Positions 41,285-64,000 of a stretch of 64,000 nucleotides of DNA are shown here, one piece after another. Both the position numbers and the translations under genes were made by a program. The notes below the pieces were generated by a model, which saw only the letters and a list, made by a program, of their open reading frames with translations, was not told where the DNA came from and made no database searches. Source of the stretch: Amoebidium appalachense. Lineage: Eukaryota; Ichthyosporea. Each line of letters begins with the position of its first letter. Positions within the stretch are counted from its first letter, which is position 1. Location: NCBI GenBank assembly GCA_963693365.1, contig CAVNZM010000015.1, positions 4,650,001 through 4,714,000 of the forward strand. The letters run 5' to 3'.

Positions 41285-42008
41285 CCCCCACAGGTGAAAA
41301 AAAAAAGGGAAAGAAAAAGAAGAAAGAAAGAAAGGGGGGGAAGGCGGGGATGGGGGGGGAAGAAGAAGAAAAGAAGGCACCAACCCACCAACAGAAAAAA
41401 AAAAACACAGAAATACGGGAAACGAAAAAAAAACTCCTGCTTTCCATGGTGCCCCACATTTCATTGTTCACGTGATCGAATGAAGTGACTGTGCGCAAAA
41501 ATGGTGTGTGTATAGGTTCTAATGTATAATGGTGCTTTTGTATTTTCTAATATGTAATGGTGTGTGTATAGGTTCTAAAGTATGATGGTATGTGTGTATA
41601 CGTAGGTTCTAATTTATGATAGTGTGTGTGTAGGTTCTAATATGTAATGGTGTGTTTGTAAGTTCTAATATGTAATGCTGTGTGTGTAGGTTCTAATAGT
41701 AATGCTGTGTGTGTATTTTCTAATGTGTAATGGCGTGTGTGTATACGTAGGTTCTAATGTATAATGTTGTGTGTGTAGGTTCTATTGCATAATGCTGTGT
41801 GTATATGTTCTAATTATAATGGTGTATGAATAGGTTCTAATATGTGATGGTGTGTGTGTAGGTTCTGGTGCTGGTGTATGCCATCTACTCATTGCACGTT
41901 TGGGCTGTGGTCATTGGTCACGTGGGCAACGCCGTAAGACCCCTTCTGGTGGTAAAGGAGGAGGCTGGGGCTAAGCCCAAGGGGGGTAAGAAGAAGAAAA
42001 CGGCCTAA
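38955..42008 (+). CDS. Two-pore-domain potassium channel (compact)
   Basis: Exons 38955-39267, 40540-40697 and 41862-42008; 205 residues. Order M1 (RLHTAVAAILLLGTVIFSHF, 14-33), P1 with filter TTIGFGD (53-59), M2 (70-88), a short basic cytosolic loop GRWRKAG (90-96), M3 (98-121), P2 with filter TTLGFGD (142-148), M4 (157-178) and a lysine-rich tail (KPKGGKKKKTA). Two filters in one chain mean a dimer would form the pore; it should conduct K+ across the plasma or an internal membrane. It is much shorter than animal K2P channels (over 300 residues): the M1-P1 cap and C-terminal regulatory region are minimal and no EF hands are seen. The exon 1 donor at 39268 (GTATTT) is chosen over a stronger GTGAGT at 39210 because only it keeps phase and supplies the M2-M3 loop. 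Confidence 0.9.
40746..40906 (+). repeat. Poly(C)-tailed dispersed element, copy C (K-channel intron 2)
   Basis: CCTGAGGATGGGCTCTGCTT, ATGACGCATACTGTGCGCAT, GCGTACTTCGTACCGTGTTC and CGCATTCAAACC, then C29. Nearly identical to copy D on the other strand at 47666-47829, apart from about 15 bases missing. Sense to the gene. Confidence 0.85.
41497..41861 (+). repeat. Minisatellite repeating the 3' splice site of K-channel exon 3
   Basis: About thirteen units of 25-33 bases with consensus AATGGTGTGTGTGTAGGTTC then TAATATGT. The last unit is the real acceptor (GTGTGTGTAG at 41852-41861) and the first bases of exon 3 (GTTCTGG). The array fills the intron end without a gap. Confidence 0.85.
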
Positions 42009-42109
42009 GATGAAAGATGGGTACGTTGGTGACGGGGTTAAACGCTAATGAAGTAAGAAGAAACTGGCCTAAAAAGGAAAATGGGTGCGTTGGTGTTGGG
42101 GTTAAGTGG
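41986..42109 (+). repeat. Tandem duplication of the channel gene's 3' end
   Basis: 41986-42044 (last codons, stop and start of the 3' UTR) and 42053-42109 are diverged copies sharing GTAAGAAGAA, CGGCCTAA/TGGCCTAA, ATGGGT-CGTTGGTG and GGGGTTAA. Confidence 0.75.
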
Positions 42110-42847
42110 AATTTCAAGGAGAGGGAGGGCATAGTCAACCTAAAGCCAAGTAGGACGCGTGCGGATGTGCGTAACACAAAATTAATGATTTTTATGTTGA
42201 GGAGCCAGGAAATTGCGAGTTTGTAGACACATGCCTGCACCTTGGCTCTCTTCACATACTATTTTAAAAAACCCCGGAATTTAGATTCCGTAATTAACAG
42301 ATTCCAGTCTTGTGAGGCAGACATGTAAGTGTTAAATTCATATATAAACAGGGGTAGAAGTTATCAACCCTGGGGTGTGGTGACATACATTGGTAGAAGT
42401 GTTGGGTAGTAGGCTTGGTTTGGCAATACGGCATGACCACATTGACACGCAAATTTGGTGTAAAAAAACGGAAATTAAGCGGTTTTTTTATTGAATTTTT
42501 ACTGTTGCCGTGGGAGAATGGGAGTTGAATGATGCAACATAAGCTGGTCTTATGTTTAAACTTTGAGATCTAGAGGATGTAAGCTGCCTTTTTTATTTTT
42601 CTAATTTTTATATTTATATTGTTTGTGGTTGTGTGGTTTTGTGTGTGTGGGTCAGTTGGTGAAGGCCCCCCGGGGGAGGGAGGAGGGGGTGTTGGGCAGT
42701 TTGAATTTCCATAGTGTTATGTATTTGGTTCACGGATGATTCTCAAATGGTCGATCGAGGAGTAAGTGTCGGGGTGTGTAAATGAAGAGAGGAACGAGCT
42801 TCTCTCCATCACTTCTGTGCATGTGAGTCTGGAAGCCACAAATTGAA

Positions 42848-42899
<52 letters not shown>

Positions 42900-43074
42900 A
42901 CACACAAACACACACACCACACACCGCCCCCACCACAACCCACCCACCCATGCAAAAAAGGAAAATAAAAGAAAGAAAGAAAGAATTGAAGGGGGAGAAA
43001 AGAAAAGAAAACGTAAACATGGGCTAGGCACAAGAAAATACACACGTTAACACCCACACCCACACCCACACACC

Positions 43075-43154
<80 letters not shown>

Positions 43155-43295
43155 TCTGTGTGCGAGGACAGATAGTTCCGGGGAGGAGGGGGGGGGGGGG
43201 AAGGGAGACAGAGAGAGCTGAGAGAGGAGACAGGAGAGAGAGAGGCTACACATTCTTTCGAATAGTGCACTCTTCCGTCTCAATCTGTGTACGTA

Positions 43296-43326
<31 letters not shown>

Positions 43327-43524
43327 ACAACACATCAACAGCTATGCAGCCTTGTGTGGCACTGCCCAAAAAGGGCGATCAGATATATGGAAAAATGACC
43401 AATCCGTGTACTCGATTTAACTTTATTGGCCTGGGCCCGCCATGAGCCACTTGGTGACGTCAGTACATGCGTCAAAATGTCTCAGCAAGAAAAGCCGACA
43501 GACACCTTTCCATATCAATATTAC

Positions 43525-43572
<48 letters not shown>

Positions 43573-44140
43573 CGCGGCCACCACCCCCGCCCCTCCCGTA
43601 ATACAACCGTGATCAGATGTGCATCGGTCGCTAAGAATAGATATTCGATCAGAAAGAAGTGTAAGGTGTGTCAAAAACGAACAGGCGTTTGATCTGATTT
43701 CCATACGAATTGATGGCAAAACACTGTAAAATCGACACCCATTCGAGCACAAACGCACAAAAATCCTTTGTTTGGTGTGTGGTGATGTGTGTGTATTTGT
43801 TGTGTGAGTGTGTGTGTGTGTCAGTGGATGCGTGGGTGGGTGCCTAGGTGCCTAGGTGTGTGCACGTGTGTGTGTGTGTGTGTGTGCGCGCGCGCTCACG
43901 TGCAATTTAAGACAGCCAAGGGAAGACCACCGACATTTACCCCCTCCCCCTCCCTCCCCTCCCCCCCCCCTTCTCCATCCCCTCTCAAAGGCGGCCAAAA
44001 AAAAAACAAAAAAACAAAAAAAAAAAAACAACCTAAAGTATACCAGAAATATTTACAGTGGCAGACAGTCATGACAATTACAGCGGTAAAACAAAAACAA
44101 ACAGTCAATTATCCTGCACCTTTAAAACCTTAACAGCCAA
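42009..44140. other. Convergent 3' region between channel and transporter genes
   Basis: 42110-42700 is unique AT-rich sequence with no gene. Then come a C-run of 36 (42849-42884) with (CA)n, (CA)n at 43077-43151, C-runs at 43297-43324 and 43528-43571, and (TG)n at 43865-43886. On the minus strand an AATAAA (plus 43422-43427) is a candidate transporter poly(A) signal about 715 bases after its stop. Confidence 0.5.
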
Positions 44141-55866
<11,726 letters not shown>

Positions 55867-56540
55867 GTTCGCTGTTGTCGCTCAAGGTAACAAAGAGAAG
55901 GTTGTGGGGAACCTGAGGTGTGAAAGGGAGTAAGGGAGTAAGGGTAAGGGGGTTGGTGAAGACGGACTATTTGTGTGTGTGCAGGGAACAGGAGCGCGGA
56001 GGGAGATGGGGGGGGTGAGGGGATAATGAATGTGCCATATGTTAACAAGACTTCGGCTTCGCAGTGTTGACGACCACATTATCTGAACAACCTTAACCTA
56101 TTTTGTCCATGTTGAACAAAAGCAAAAATTTAGCTATTGAGCCACAGGAATCCAGATGACTCAATGGCAAGAGTTGAGAAAGGAAACCAAATTAAAAAGT
56201 AAGAATGAAACAATAGTTAGGCGAATGCCGTGGGAAATGGCACATAAAGCCCTAAAGGAACGGTACATAAATAAACTATGTTAATGTCCAAGTGCTTGAG
56301 ATAATGATCGTGTATGTGTGTGTGGGATAGCCAGGTAATATTGGGTGGACGTTCTGCAGTCATGAAATTCTCTCCCCCCCTCTCCCCGTTCCCCTAGTCC
56401 CCTCCCCACATCTCTCTTTGTGTGTTTGTGTATGTGTGTGTGCGTGTGCGTGGGCGTGTGTGAATGTACCACGTGTTTTGTGTATATGTCTATATTTATG
56501 TGAGCGCCTGATCGTGTGCTAATTTACCTGCCGAGGGTGG

Positions 56541-56597
<57 letters not shown>

Positions 56598-57126
56598 GGC
56601 ATGTTTGTTTATCAACGATTGTTTGTGTCTCTCGATCTGTGTTTGTGTGTATGCCGTGTGTGGGTGAGTAAGCGAGAGGGATGTGTGAGCGTGCGTGCGT
56701 TTGTGTCTTTTGCACATGCTTGTACAATAATATGTACTGTTGAAGTGATGGCACACCGTGCTTGCGAGGTGGCGGGTGCTTTGTGGATGTGCGGAGGATG
56801 GATGCCAGTGAGAAGTGTTGCAAGCGACTTCCAATGGGTGTGGACGGAATCAACGATGAACAGCCACAAAAAGCAGTGCAGCAAAGAGGCATGAAAAGGT
56901 GTGGGGGAGAGAGAGAGTGAGCGGAGAAGGAGGGGAGAGGAGGTGGGAGGGGACGGGGGGGAAGCTCGAGCGGGGAGACGCATGAAAGACCTACTCTTTC
57001 TATCACTGATGCGCCACTAGATGTCATCTCTTGTGTGCTCTTAAATCCACAGATATGAACCAACAAGCGTTCTTAGGCCTAAGGCCTTCAAAGTCTTGAA
57101 CCTGCTCTTTTTGTCAACTGCGAGTC
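55867..57126. other. Divergent intergenic region 5' of transporter and of the 57-kb gene
   Basis: Mostly unique sequence with (TG)n at 56543-56596. A short TAAGGGAGTAAGGGTAAGGG purine repeat sits at about 55929-55950. No gene is seen. ATCACTGATGCGCC and neighbouring unique DNA at 56990-57120 probably include the start region of the next gene. Confidence 0.45.
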
Positions 57127-58465
57127 ATGAGCTCTCGGACAGTTGTCAGATCAAACTACAGCACCGATGCACGCATAACACTCAGATCGAGAAGTGTGTC
57201 TCGTTTAGTTCTTTCTAGTGAGAGATCGCGTAGGGGTTTACGCTGTTTACTCGAGGCAAAGAGAACCAGTCTCAGGTATGGGGGGGGGGGTTTTTGCTCG
57301 GAATATCCCCTCAGCGGTATATCATGATCACGTACATAGATGTCGGGTGGTGACTATATATCAGGGTTTACTTTCTCTACGAGACACCATAAAGACTACA
57401 AGGAGAAATCAATTAGTTGGGGTTCAGAGAGTTGAAAAACTTTAAAACCAAAGAAATATAGATAGGAAAATCCTGAAAGTCATATATTTGGAATTCTAAC
57501 CCAGATCCACTTATATTCAGTCATACTGAACCTATAGCTACTCAGTAAGAGAATTGCTTTTTGGTGGCCATTTCTTACTGGATGAGCGCTCATCCAATCC
57601 GTCCAAAGTTGCAATTGCTTCAACCAATAACAACGAGGCACCTGTGAGTCATGTTCCCCATAGACCGGGGCTGACGATTTAGGGGGACAAAACCCAAACA
57701 AACTGTGCATGCGGGCACACGCACACAAACACACGTGTTATTCAAGTTCTCTTGGCGAATTCACGGTTTTCTAATAGCGTCGCAACATGAACTTCAGTGA
57801 AAAAGAAACACTAAACAATCGCATACGGACTGCTTCGGGGATAGTGGCCTACAAGAGGCTTATGGTCAATAAAAATGCCCACTGCCGAGAATAAAAAGTA
57901 GACTTGCACAACTAGGTAAATGCATGAGACTTCCACCAGTGCTCGTACACGTGGTGGATGAAACTGCCCGAGAGCTAGTCTAGAGGGCCCCGCGGGACAC
58001 AGGGTGCCGCAATAACACGAGGTTTCTTTCATCAGTAAGCGCCCATGCAATACCTCCCAGGTATTTACAGACCTGTACTATTTTCGTGCTCGAACCAACT
58101 TCGAGAATGGTCACGCGAATGAGTCGTAAGCAAAAGGACTCAGCCTGAAGCCTGGTATGAGTTTGACAGCTTATATAGCGGCTTTCGTACAAGAAGGTGT
58201 TGTGTCTTTTGGTTTCATCAGTTTACTAGAAAAGAAGACATGAATGGTAGTGTTTAAATTTGCTCAACTGATATTGCCAAAAATTTTGATTCGTTTCCGA
58301 AGTTCTAGCTAGAGCTCCTGTAAAAACTTTCAAGTTCGAGTAACAAGACAAGAGAGCCTTAGAAAGAGCAAAGAGGGGAGGATTGGAGGTACGGTACGGT
58401 GGGTGTTTGGGTGTGTGATCGGGCGGCGGGGGGGGGTGGGAGGCGGTGGTGGTGGTGGTGGTGGT

Positions 58466-58498
<33 letters not shown>

Positions 58499-58582
58499 GG
58501 AAAGGGGGGGGGGGGGGGGGAAGCCTTAGGGGGTAAGAGGACGAAAAAATGCGCGCGCGCGTGTGTGTGTGTGTGTGTGGGT

Positions 58583-58620
<38 letters not shown>

Positions 58621-59241
58621 GGGGCAAGCCGTAAAACTGTGCTTGTCTGAGGAATTAATCATGGTCCAGGTAAATACATCACCACTCATCAAATTGATAA
58701 ACTCATGATTGGTGTAGGTTCATATAAGTAAGTTTTGGATTCATCCTTATTTTCATAATGACATGGAGTGATGACTCAAACTTTTTTCCGTTACAACAGG
58801 AACTCGACTTTGTACCGTTGGATCCACCTTTCCTACTGACGCAACGAGTCCGAACCCACACACACAGCACACGCAACACCACACATCCCCCCTACCCACC
58901 AACATGCGCAACCGTCGTCTCATGTCCATGGTCAAATCAGACCGTCGCGGTGACCACAATCTGAAGTATCGTGACCCTCGCCGTGCAAACCTGGACATGC
59001 GTGTTTCCATCCGTGTTGCCGGGTAGATATCCCCCCCCCCCCCCCCCCCCCCCCTCCCCCCTCCCCCCCCCCTCCCCCCTCCCCCCCCCCCCCCCCCCCT
59101 CCCCCCCTCCCCCCCCCCCCACAAACACACACACACACACACACACGTTCCCTTTTTCCTTCTGATAGCCCCCTCTCTACACGTATGGTGTTCTAGAAAA
59201 TATACACTACACTCTGCACTGGCAACTCGCTCGTTCTCTCT

Positions 59242-59293
<52 letters not shown>

Positions 59294-59853
59294 AAAAAAT
59301 TCATCGTAGCACTAGCACTGTAAGGGTCTTCCCATAACAGTTTCATATTTTGACCAAAGATGCTTCTGGTAACACCCCCCCCCCCCCCCTCGCTAGTATG
59401 GGTGCCGCGCCTTCGAAAGATTGGAAGAAGAGGAGGAGTAATTACGGTTAAAGTATACGAGCAAAGAAAGAAACGAATAATCTGAAAGGAAAACACTGGT
59501 AACACCCAATTATATCGGCCATGCGCCTATGTATGTGACCACTTCTCCGTGCCTACCCCCCCCCCCCCCCCCCCCCCCCCCCCACCCCCATCCCTTGCAT
59601 GCCCCGAAAGACACCTTCTTTCTGCACCCACCCATACAACTTGAACCTCCTGAAGCTCCTACATTGGGAAACACACGTTGAAAATGGACCGTAGTCCGAC
59701 CGAAAATATCCATTTTTAACCGATTATTCATTGATCAGTAGCGCATGCGATGTTGAAAAGAATATCTTCCTTGCTAACGTGTCTTCGTTTTCATCAAACA
59801 GGCATTCCCAGGGCGGGTGGAAGGGCAAAGCCAAGAAGAAGTGGGACCGTTGA
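57127..59853 (+). CDS. Unidentified basic protein, multi-exon (partial model)
   Basis: Supported segments: 57127-57275 (MSSRTVVRSNYSTDARITLR, ending at a CAG/GTATGG donor, phase 2); a segment ending at 58669 (VKLCLSEELIMVQ, donor GTAAAT, phase 0); 58800-58811 or longer after ACAACAG; 58868-59022 (MRNRRLMSMVKSDRRGDHNL, DPRRANLDMRVSIRVAG, donor at 59023, phase 2); and 59802-59853 (HSQGGWKGKAKKKWDR, stop TGA). The last three join in phase. The first joins the second only if an unseen exon lies between them. The product is Arg/Lys-rich, which suggests a nucleic-acid-binding role such as a ribosomal or nucleolar protein, but I recognise no family. The frame change near 58848-58867 sits in a (CA)n stretch: either a short intron (20 or 56 nt) or slippage. 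Confidence 0.4.
58466..58620. repeat. G-runs and (GT)n inside the 57-kb gene
   Basis: (GGT)n at 58446-58466, G-runs at 58467-58497, 58506-58520 and 58582-58619, with (GT)n between. G-quadruplex formation is expected from the run lengths. Confidence 0.9.
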
Positions 59854-60751
59854 AACGTTTCTACGACGCTGTCTGCATGCTATTGTCGAAAATTCATCGA
59901 ACTCGGTCCGAAATTCAAAAATGATTGTGGGGAAAATTGCTGGTACTGCGCGAGTTCCGGGGTTTTTGATGGTTTATCGGGGGGTTCAAATGGTTGCGGT
60001 GAGGTGGAGATCGTGGTGGAATCTCACGAATCAGAAGGAATAGATTGGATTTTTTGTTTTCTGGCGATAAAAATTCGGGTTTGATTGAGAAAGCGGGGGG
60101 GGGGTCATCATGAGTATTTAAAGTGATTTCTAGATCAAAAGTGTTTTGGTGGAGAAAGAGGCATAGGGCCATATGTCGGAATAGACTGGACGTCACTTAG
60201 GTTAGCGCGAAAGTGTTCCGGCGGAATAGACTGGTCGTTTCAAGTTTGCTGTGCCTTTGAGTGATACAACTTCGGCCGGAACTTTATATCACGGTCATTG
60301 TGTGAACCCGGGGGCGACCTTGAATGTATCCTATACGTACTGGTGGACACGAGTTATGTTTTTGGCACAATTTGTTTTGGCCCCTGCTGCCGGGTGCGCC
60401 AGGTTGTTTTGCCTAAAATAAACCGAATGGAAACTGTTTGGCATAATTTTGATATGACGCATGGTAAACAAATTTTCCGGCTTTCACGTGTTACTGTATC
60501 AAAGTTTATGCTGTGTGTCGGCTCTAGGCTTCCGGGGGCGCCGTGAGGGAAAGGGGGGGGGGGGGGGGGGGGTTTAGCCCACGTGTGGTCATCCGAAGTC
60601 TCCAACAATCCTGCCAGGATATTGGATCATTGGATCCTCCTCTCTTCCCCCCCCCTCCCCCCTCCCCCCTCTTCCCCCAATTAAACACACCGCAATGCAC
60701 ACACACACACACAATCACAACGTATGTCAGTACAAGTCCCCACTTGCCCCC

Positions 60752-60786
<35 letters not shown>

Positions 60787-60956
60787 AGCCGTCCGAGTTC
60801 CTTCCCCTGACTCCGACCACCCGCCACCAGCTAAAGCATTCATTCACGGCTGTGATTCCTTCCATTTATGTTAGTACAGCACGTGGCCACGAAAGGTGTA
60901 CAGGATGCAGCACGTCTGTGTATGTGTGTGTAAGCGCGCGCGCGCATGTGTGCGTG

Positions 60957-61038
60957 TGGGTGGGTGGGTGGGTGGGTGGGTGGGTGGGTGGGTGGGTGGG
61001 TGGGTGGGTGGGTGGGTGGGTGGGTGGGTGGGTGGGTG
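60957..61038. repeat. (TGGG)n tetranucleotide array
   Basis: About 20 perfect TGGG units, the only long array of this kind in the window. It is a strong G-quadruplex candidate on the plus strand. Confidence 0.97.
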
Positions 61039-61519
61039 CCCCCCCCTCTCTCTCTCAAGCTGAGAGTTTCTTGTGTGTGTGTGTGTGCGTGCGTGTTTGC
61101 GTGTGTGTGTGCCAGTGTGTGTGTGCATGTGTGTGTGTGTGTGTGTGGGTGTGTATGCCAGTGTGTGACTGTGTGTGTGTGTGCGTGTGCGTGTGCGTGT
61201 GCGTGCACTCGTGTGCGCGTGCGCGTGCGCGTGCGTGTGCGTGTGCGTGCGTGTGTGTGTGTGTATGTTTGTATGTCACAGTGCCTCTGTCTGTGTGGGT
61301 ATGTAATCGTGTTTATGTGTGCCAGTGCCAGTAGTACGTGCTTGGGCATGCATCAAACTTTACACTGACACAGCGAGCACCGTGGCCCAGGGCCATGATC
61401 ATGCTTCGACCAGTTGCCATCACTAGCACTGAAGACACAGGCTCTGTTGTTCGGATCTAGACGTTGGTGGGTCGGCAGACTGGCACTGAGGTGGCTTTTC
61501 CCGGGGGTCACCGGGCCCA

Positions 61520-61559
<40 letters not shown>

Positions 61560-62084
61560 GGGGGCTAGTAGGGAGAGAGGGAAGGGGGGGGGGGGGGGGG
61601 GGGGGAGGTGTATTTTTTATTTTTATTGGTTTAGCGCTCGGCTTCAAGCCCATTACGCGACAACCGCCCCGAAGTCTACAGATCGTATGTATACATGTAC
61701 AGAATATGATCGCCGCGGCCCAGTGCAACTCCTACACTCTGCAATCACGACTCTGGTCCCGCCAAATCGTTAACAGACAGCACTAACCCAGGGGGCGCAC
61801 AAACATGCCACGGCATGTCAGCTTGAGAGCTTTTGGCTACAAGCTATTGGCCCAACCGTAGCAACTTCACCAGAAACCCAATATAGATGCAAACCCTTCC
61901 AATCTCGAAGTATCATCAATAGCAGTTGACGGCGCATATCCCGTCACTCACATATCCTAGCGACCTCGGGCCAGCCGGCGCCATCGGGGGGGAAGAGAGG
62001 GGGTGTGGTGGGGGAACGGAGGAAGAGAAAGGAGGAGAGATAGTGGATATATCCGATGAGAGAGAGAGAACGAGAGAGGGGGGG

Positions 62085-62570
<486 letters not shown>

Positions 62571-62828
62571 GATGAGCCGACAGAGAGAGACAGAGAGGCA
62601 CTGGGGGGACGGGGGGATAGGAGGGGGAGAGAGGGAGAAGAAGGGAAACCGTGACATGCCCCCCCCCCCCCCCTCCCCCCCCCCCCCCCTCCCCCCTCCC
62701 CCCTCCCCCCTCCCCCCTCCCCGCCCCCTCGCCCCCTCGCCCCCTCCCCCCTCTCCCCCTCCCCCGGCCCCCCTTACCCCCCCCCCCCCCCCCCCCCCGC
62801 CCCCCGGGGCCCCTCCCTCCCTTCCGCC

Positions 62829-62954
62829 ATGATTATGCTAAATTTGCCATATGATGTTCTGCCACCAGTCACGGCCCCTCGGGCCTGGGCCAGGATATGC
62901 CCGACTTGTGCCTCCAAGTCGGATCCGGAAGGCCTCGCGGCCGCGGGCGAATGA
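62829..62954 (+). CDS. Possible terminal exon, unidentified
   Basis: A 41-codon plus-strand reading frame (LNLPYDVLPPVTAPRAWARI then CPTCASKSDPEGLAAAGE, stop TGA) in a GC-rich unique island, with an AATAAA at 63053-63058 about 100 bases after the stop. Acceptors inside it (CCACCAG at 62868, GGCCAG about 62892) mean only the latter part may be coding. The opposite strand also has a 91-codon ORF (62774-63049), so strand is uncertain. No family recognised. Confidence 0.25.
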   Translation: MIMLNLPYDVLPPVTAPRAWARICPTCASKSDPEGLAAAGE

Positions 62955-63610
62955 CATTCCAGCTCCGGAACAGCCCGAGTACTAGTCATGACAAGGTACT
63001 GGTGGTCAATGGAATTCACTTTCACATGTAGAAACGGAATTATTTTCACACAAATAAAACGCTTCTTGGTAACTGCTAAATGGGAAGATTTATTCCATCT
63101 AATACTGTACCATCACAAAACATGAACACGTGCATGCACTAAGTTACGACCACAAGTGAGTGAGGACACTGCGACCGTGTTCATACCGTCGTAATGCTAT
63201 TGGTTGGAGACTACGGCGGGCGAATCCCCCCATACTCCTGTGTGTGGGGCGAGACAAATGTGCACACAGAGCCGTAATCAGGCAAAAACGTGTATATTTT
63301 TTATTGCATTATACACGAACAATTAGATATATCATATCACAAATATCTCTGAAGCAGAAATAATTAGATGACTACTACTCCCAGGCACACAACAAAGCAT
63401 TTACAATTTTCCAATCTAACATATTTTTTTTAGCGAAGAATGACTCGCATAATATATATTTCCGATTAAAATGAAATTTTAACATTTTCCAGATAAATCG
63501 GCAATGTAGCGCGAAGCAACATCGGCTGTGCACAGTCATCTAAATATCACCAATCGAGAGCTGCAAGTTACGTAAAGATTTTTATTAAGCACAACGACCC
63601 ATTATGTTCC

Positions 63611-63817
63611 ATGCTCACTACATACATAGCTACACGTTATGTGGAAATGGCGTCTCAGATTCGAATTTTCCGGCCGGCCCAGGACGCGTTTCGGAGACGA
63701 TATCGATCATCATCTGGCGTGACGATGACTGAAGCATGCAACACGCCCCACCATTATGGCATGTCTTTGGGGATCACACGGGCGGTAAATGTGGTATGCA
63801 AAGAATGTTCAGATTGA
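63611..63817 (+). CDS. Possible first exon or short ORF, unidentified
   Basis: The ORF contains MASQIRIFRPAQDAFRRRYR from an internal ATG at 63647. After 49 codons it meets a good donor (GTG then GTATGC at 63794), so it may be the 5' exon of a gene continuing past the window. Without splicing it ends at 63817. The sequence is Arg-rich with no known motif. Confidence 0.25.
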   Translation: MLTTYIATRYVEMASQIRIFRPAQDAFRRRYRSSSGVTMTEACNTPHHYGMSLGITRAVNVVCKECSD

Positions 63818-64000
63818 CATATGATTGGATTAAAGGACCTTTTGCGGCCCGGCTGGCTCGCTGTGGCATTTAAAGCGGTCACCCCACACCTTAAATTTTA
63901 ACCTGGATTATATATATATCCAAGTGTGTAATTAGCGCCAGTCATTTCAATGCCGTAAATAATACACAAAAATAGCTTACATAATCCAAACGAGCTGTTT
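63818..64000. other. Window end, no feature
   Basis: AT-rich unique sequence with TTATATATATATCC at about 63907. Nothing assignable. Confidence 0.4.

Noticed and set aside
62774-63049. 91-codon minus-strand ORF over 62.8-63.0 kb
   Set aside because: It overlaps a plus-strand frame with a stop and a downstream AATAAA. The minus frame has no donor and ends in C-run translation. Neither strand is certain, so only the plus candidate is listed, with low confidence.

Overview
The window is nuclear DNA from an intron-rich eukaryote. Coding sequence is a small fraction; the rest is mostly simple sequence: long (CA)n/(TG)n, (CT)n/(GA)n and (TGGG)n arrays, and dozens of pure C or G homopolymers of 20-45 bases. 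A T-box factor, a Dp partner of E2F, the splicing protein CCDC12 and an AVT1/SLC32-like amino-acid transporter together suggest a holozoan. A unicellular relative of animals such as an ichthyosporean fits best, because T-box genes occur there. This is inference from gene content; no marker gene fixes the species.

Layout. 480-924: a possible two-exon small basic protein. 1439-3864 (+): CCDC12, two exons. 5987-14461 (+): transcription factor Dp, ten exons that all join in phase to a 411-residue protein. 14462-18250: repeats, including an exact 67-bp tandem duplication and a degenerate TACTTCGTCAAC minisatellite. 18363-19418 (-): an intronless C2H2 zinc-finger protein. 19419-27588: no confident gene. 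27589-34535 (+): a divergent T-box factor of about 620 residues. 37791-38129 (+): a small twin-CX3C protein. 38955-42008 (+): a compact two-pore-domain potassium channel of 205 residues. 44141-55866 (-): an AVT1-like transporter, thirteen exons, 512 residues. 57127-59853 (+): an unidentified basic protein. 59854-64000: satellite-like GA/GGGT DNA and two weak ORFs.

The genes do not form a functional cluster. They are ordinary cell-cycle, splicing, transcription and membrane-transport genes expanded by repeat-filled introns. Gene models were built by hand: each intron was called from GT/AG, and each junction was checked for codon phase and for continuity with the known protein family.

The most unusual content lies in the introns. 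A dispersed element ending in a poly(C) tail is present in about nine copies. Every intragenic copy lies in the sense orientation, and in one case its C-tail abuts a 3' splice site. Many splice sites are themselves microsatellite sequence: introns open with GTGTGTG or close with (CA)nCAG. One intron carries a minisatellite that repeats its own acceptor and exon start. The T-box domain can only be read through if an intron of 25 or 43 bases is removed, or if there is a one-base error.
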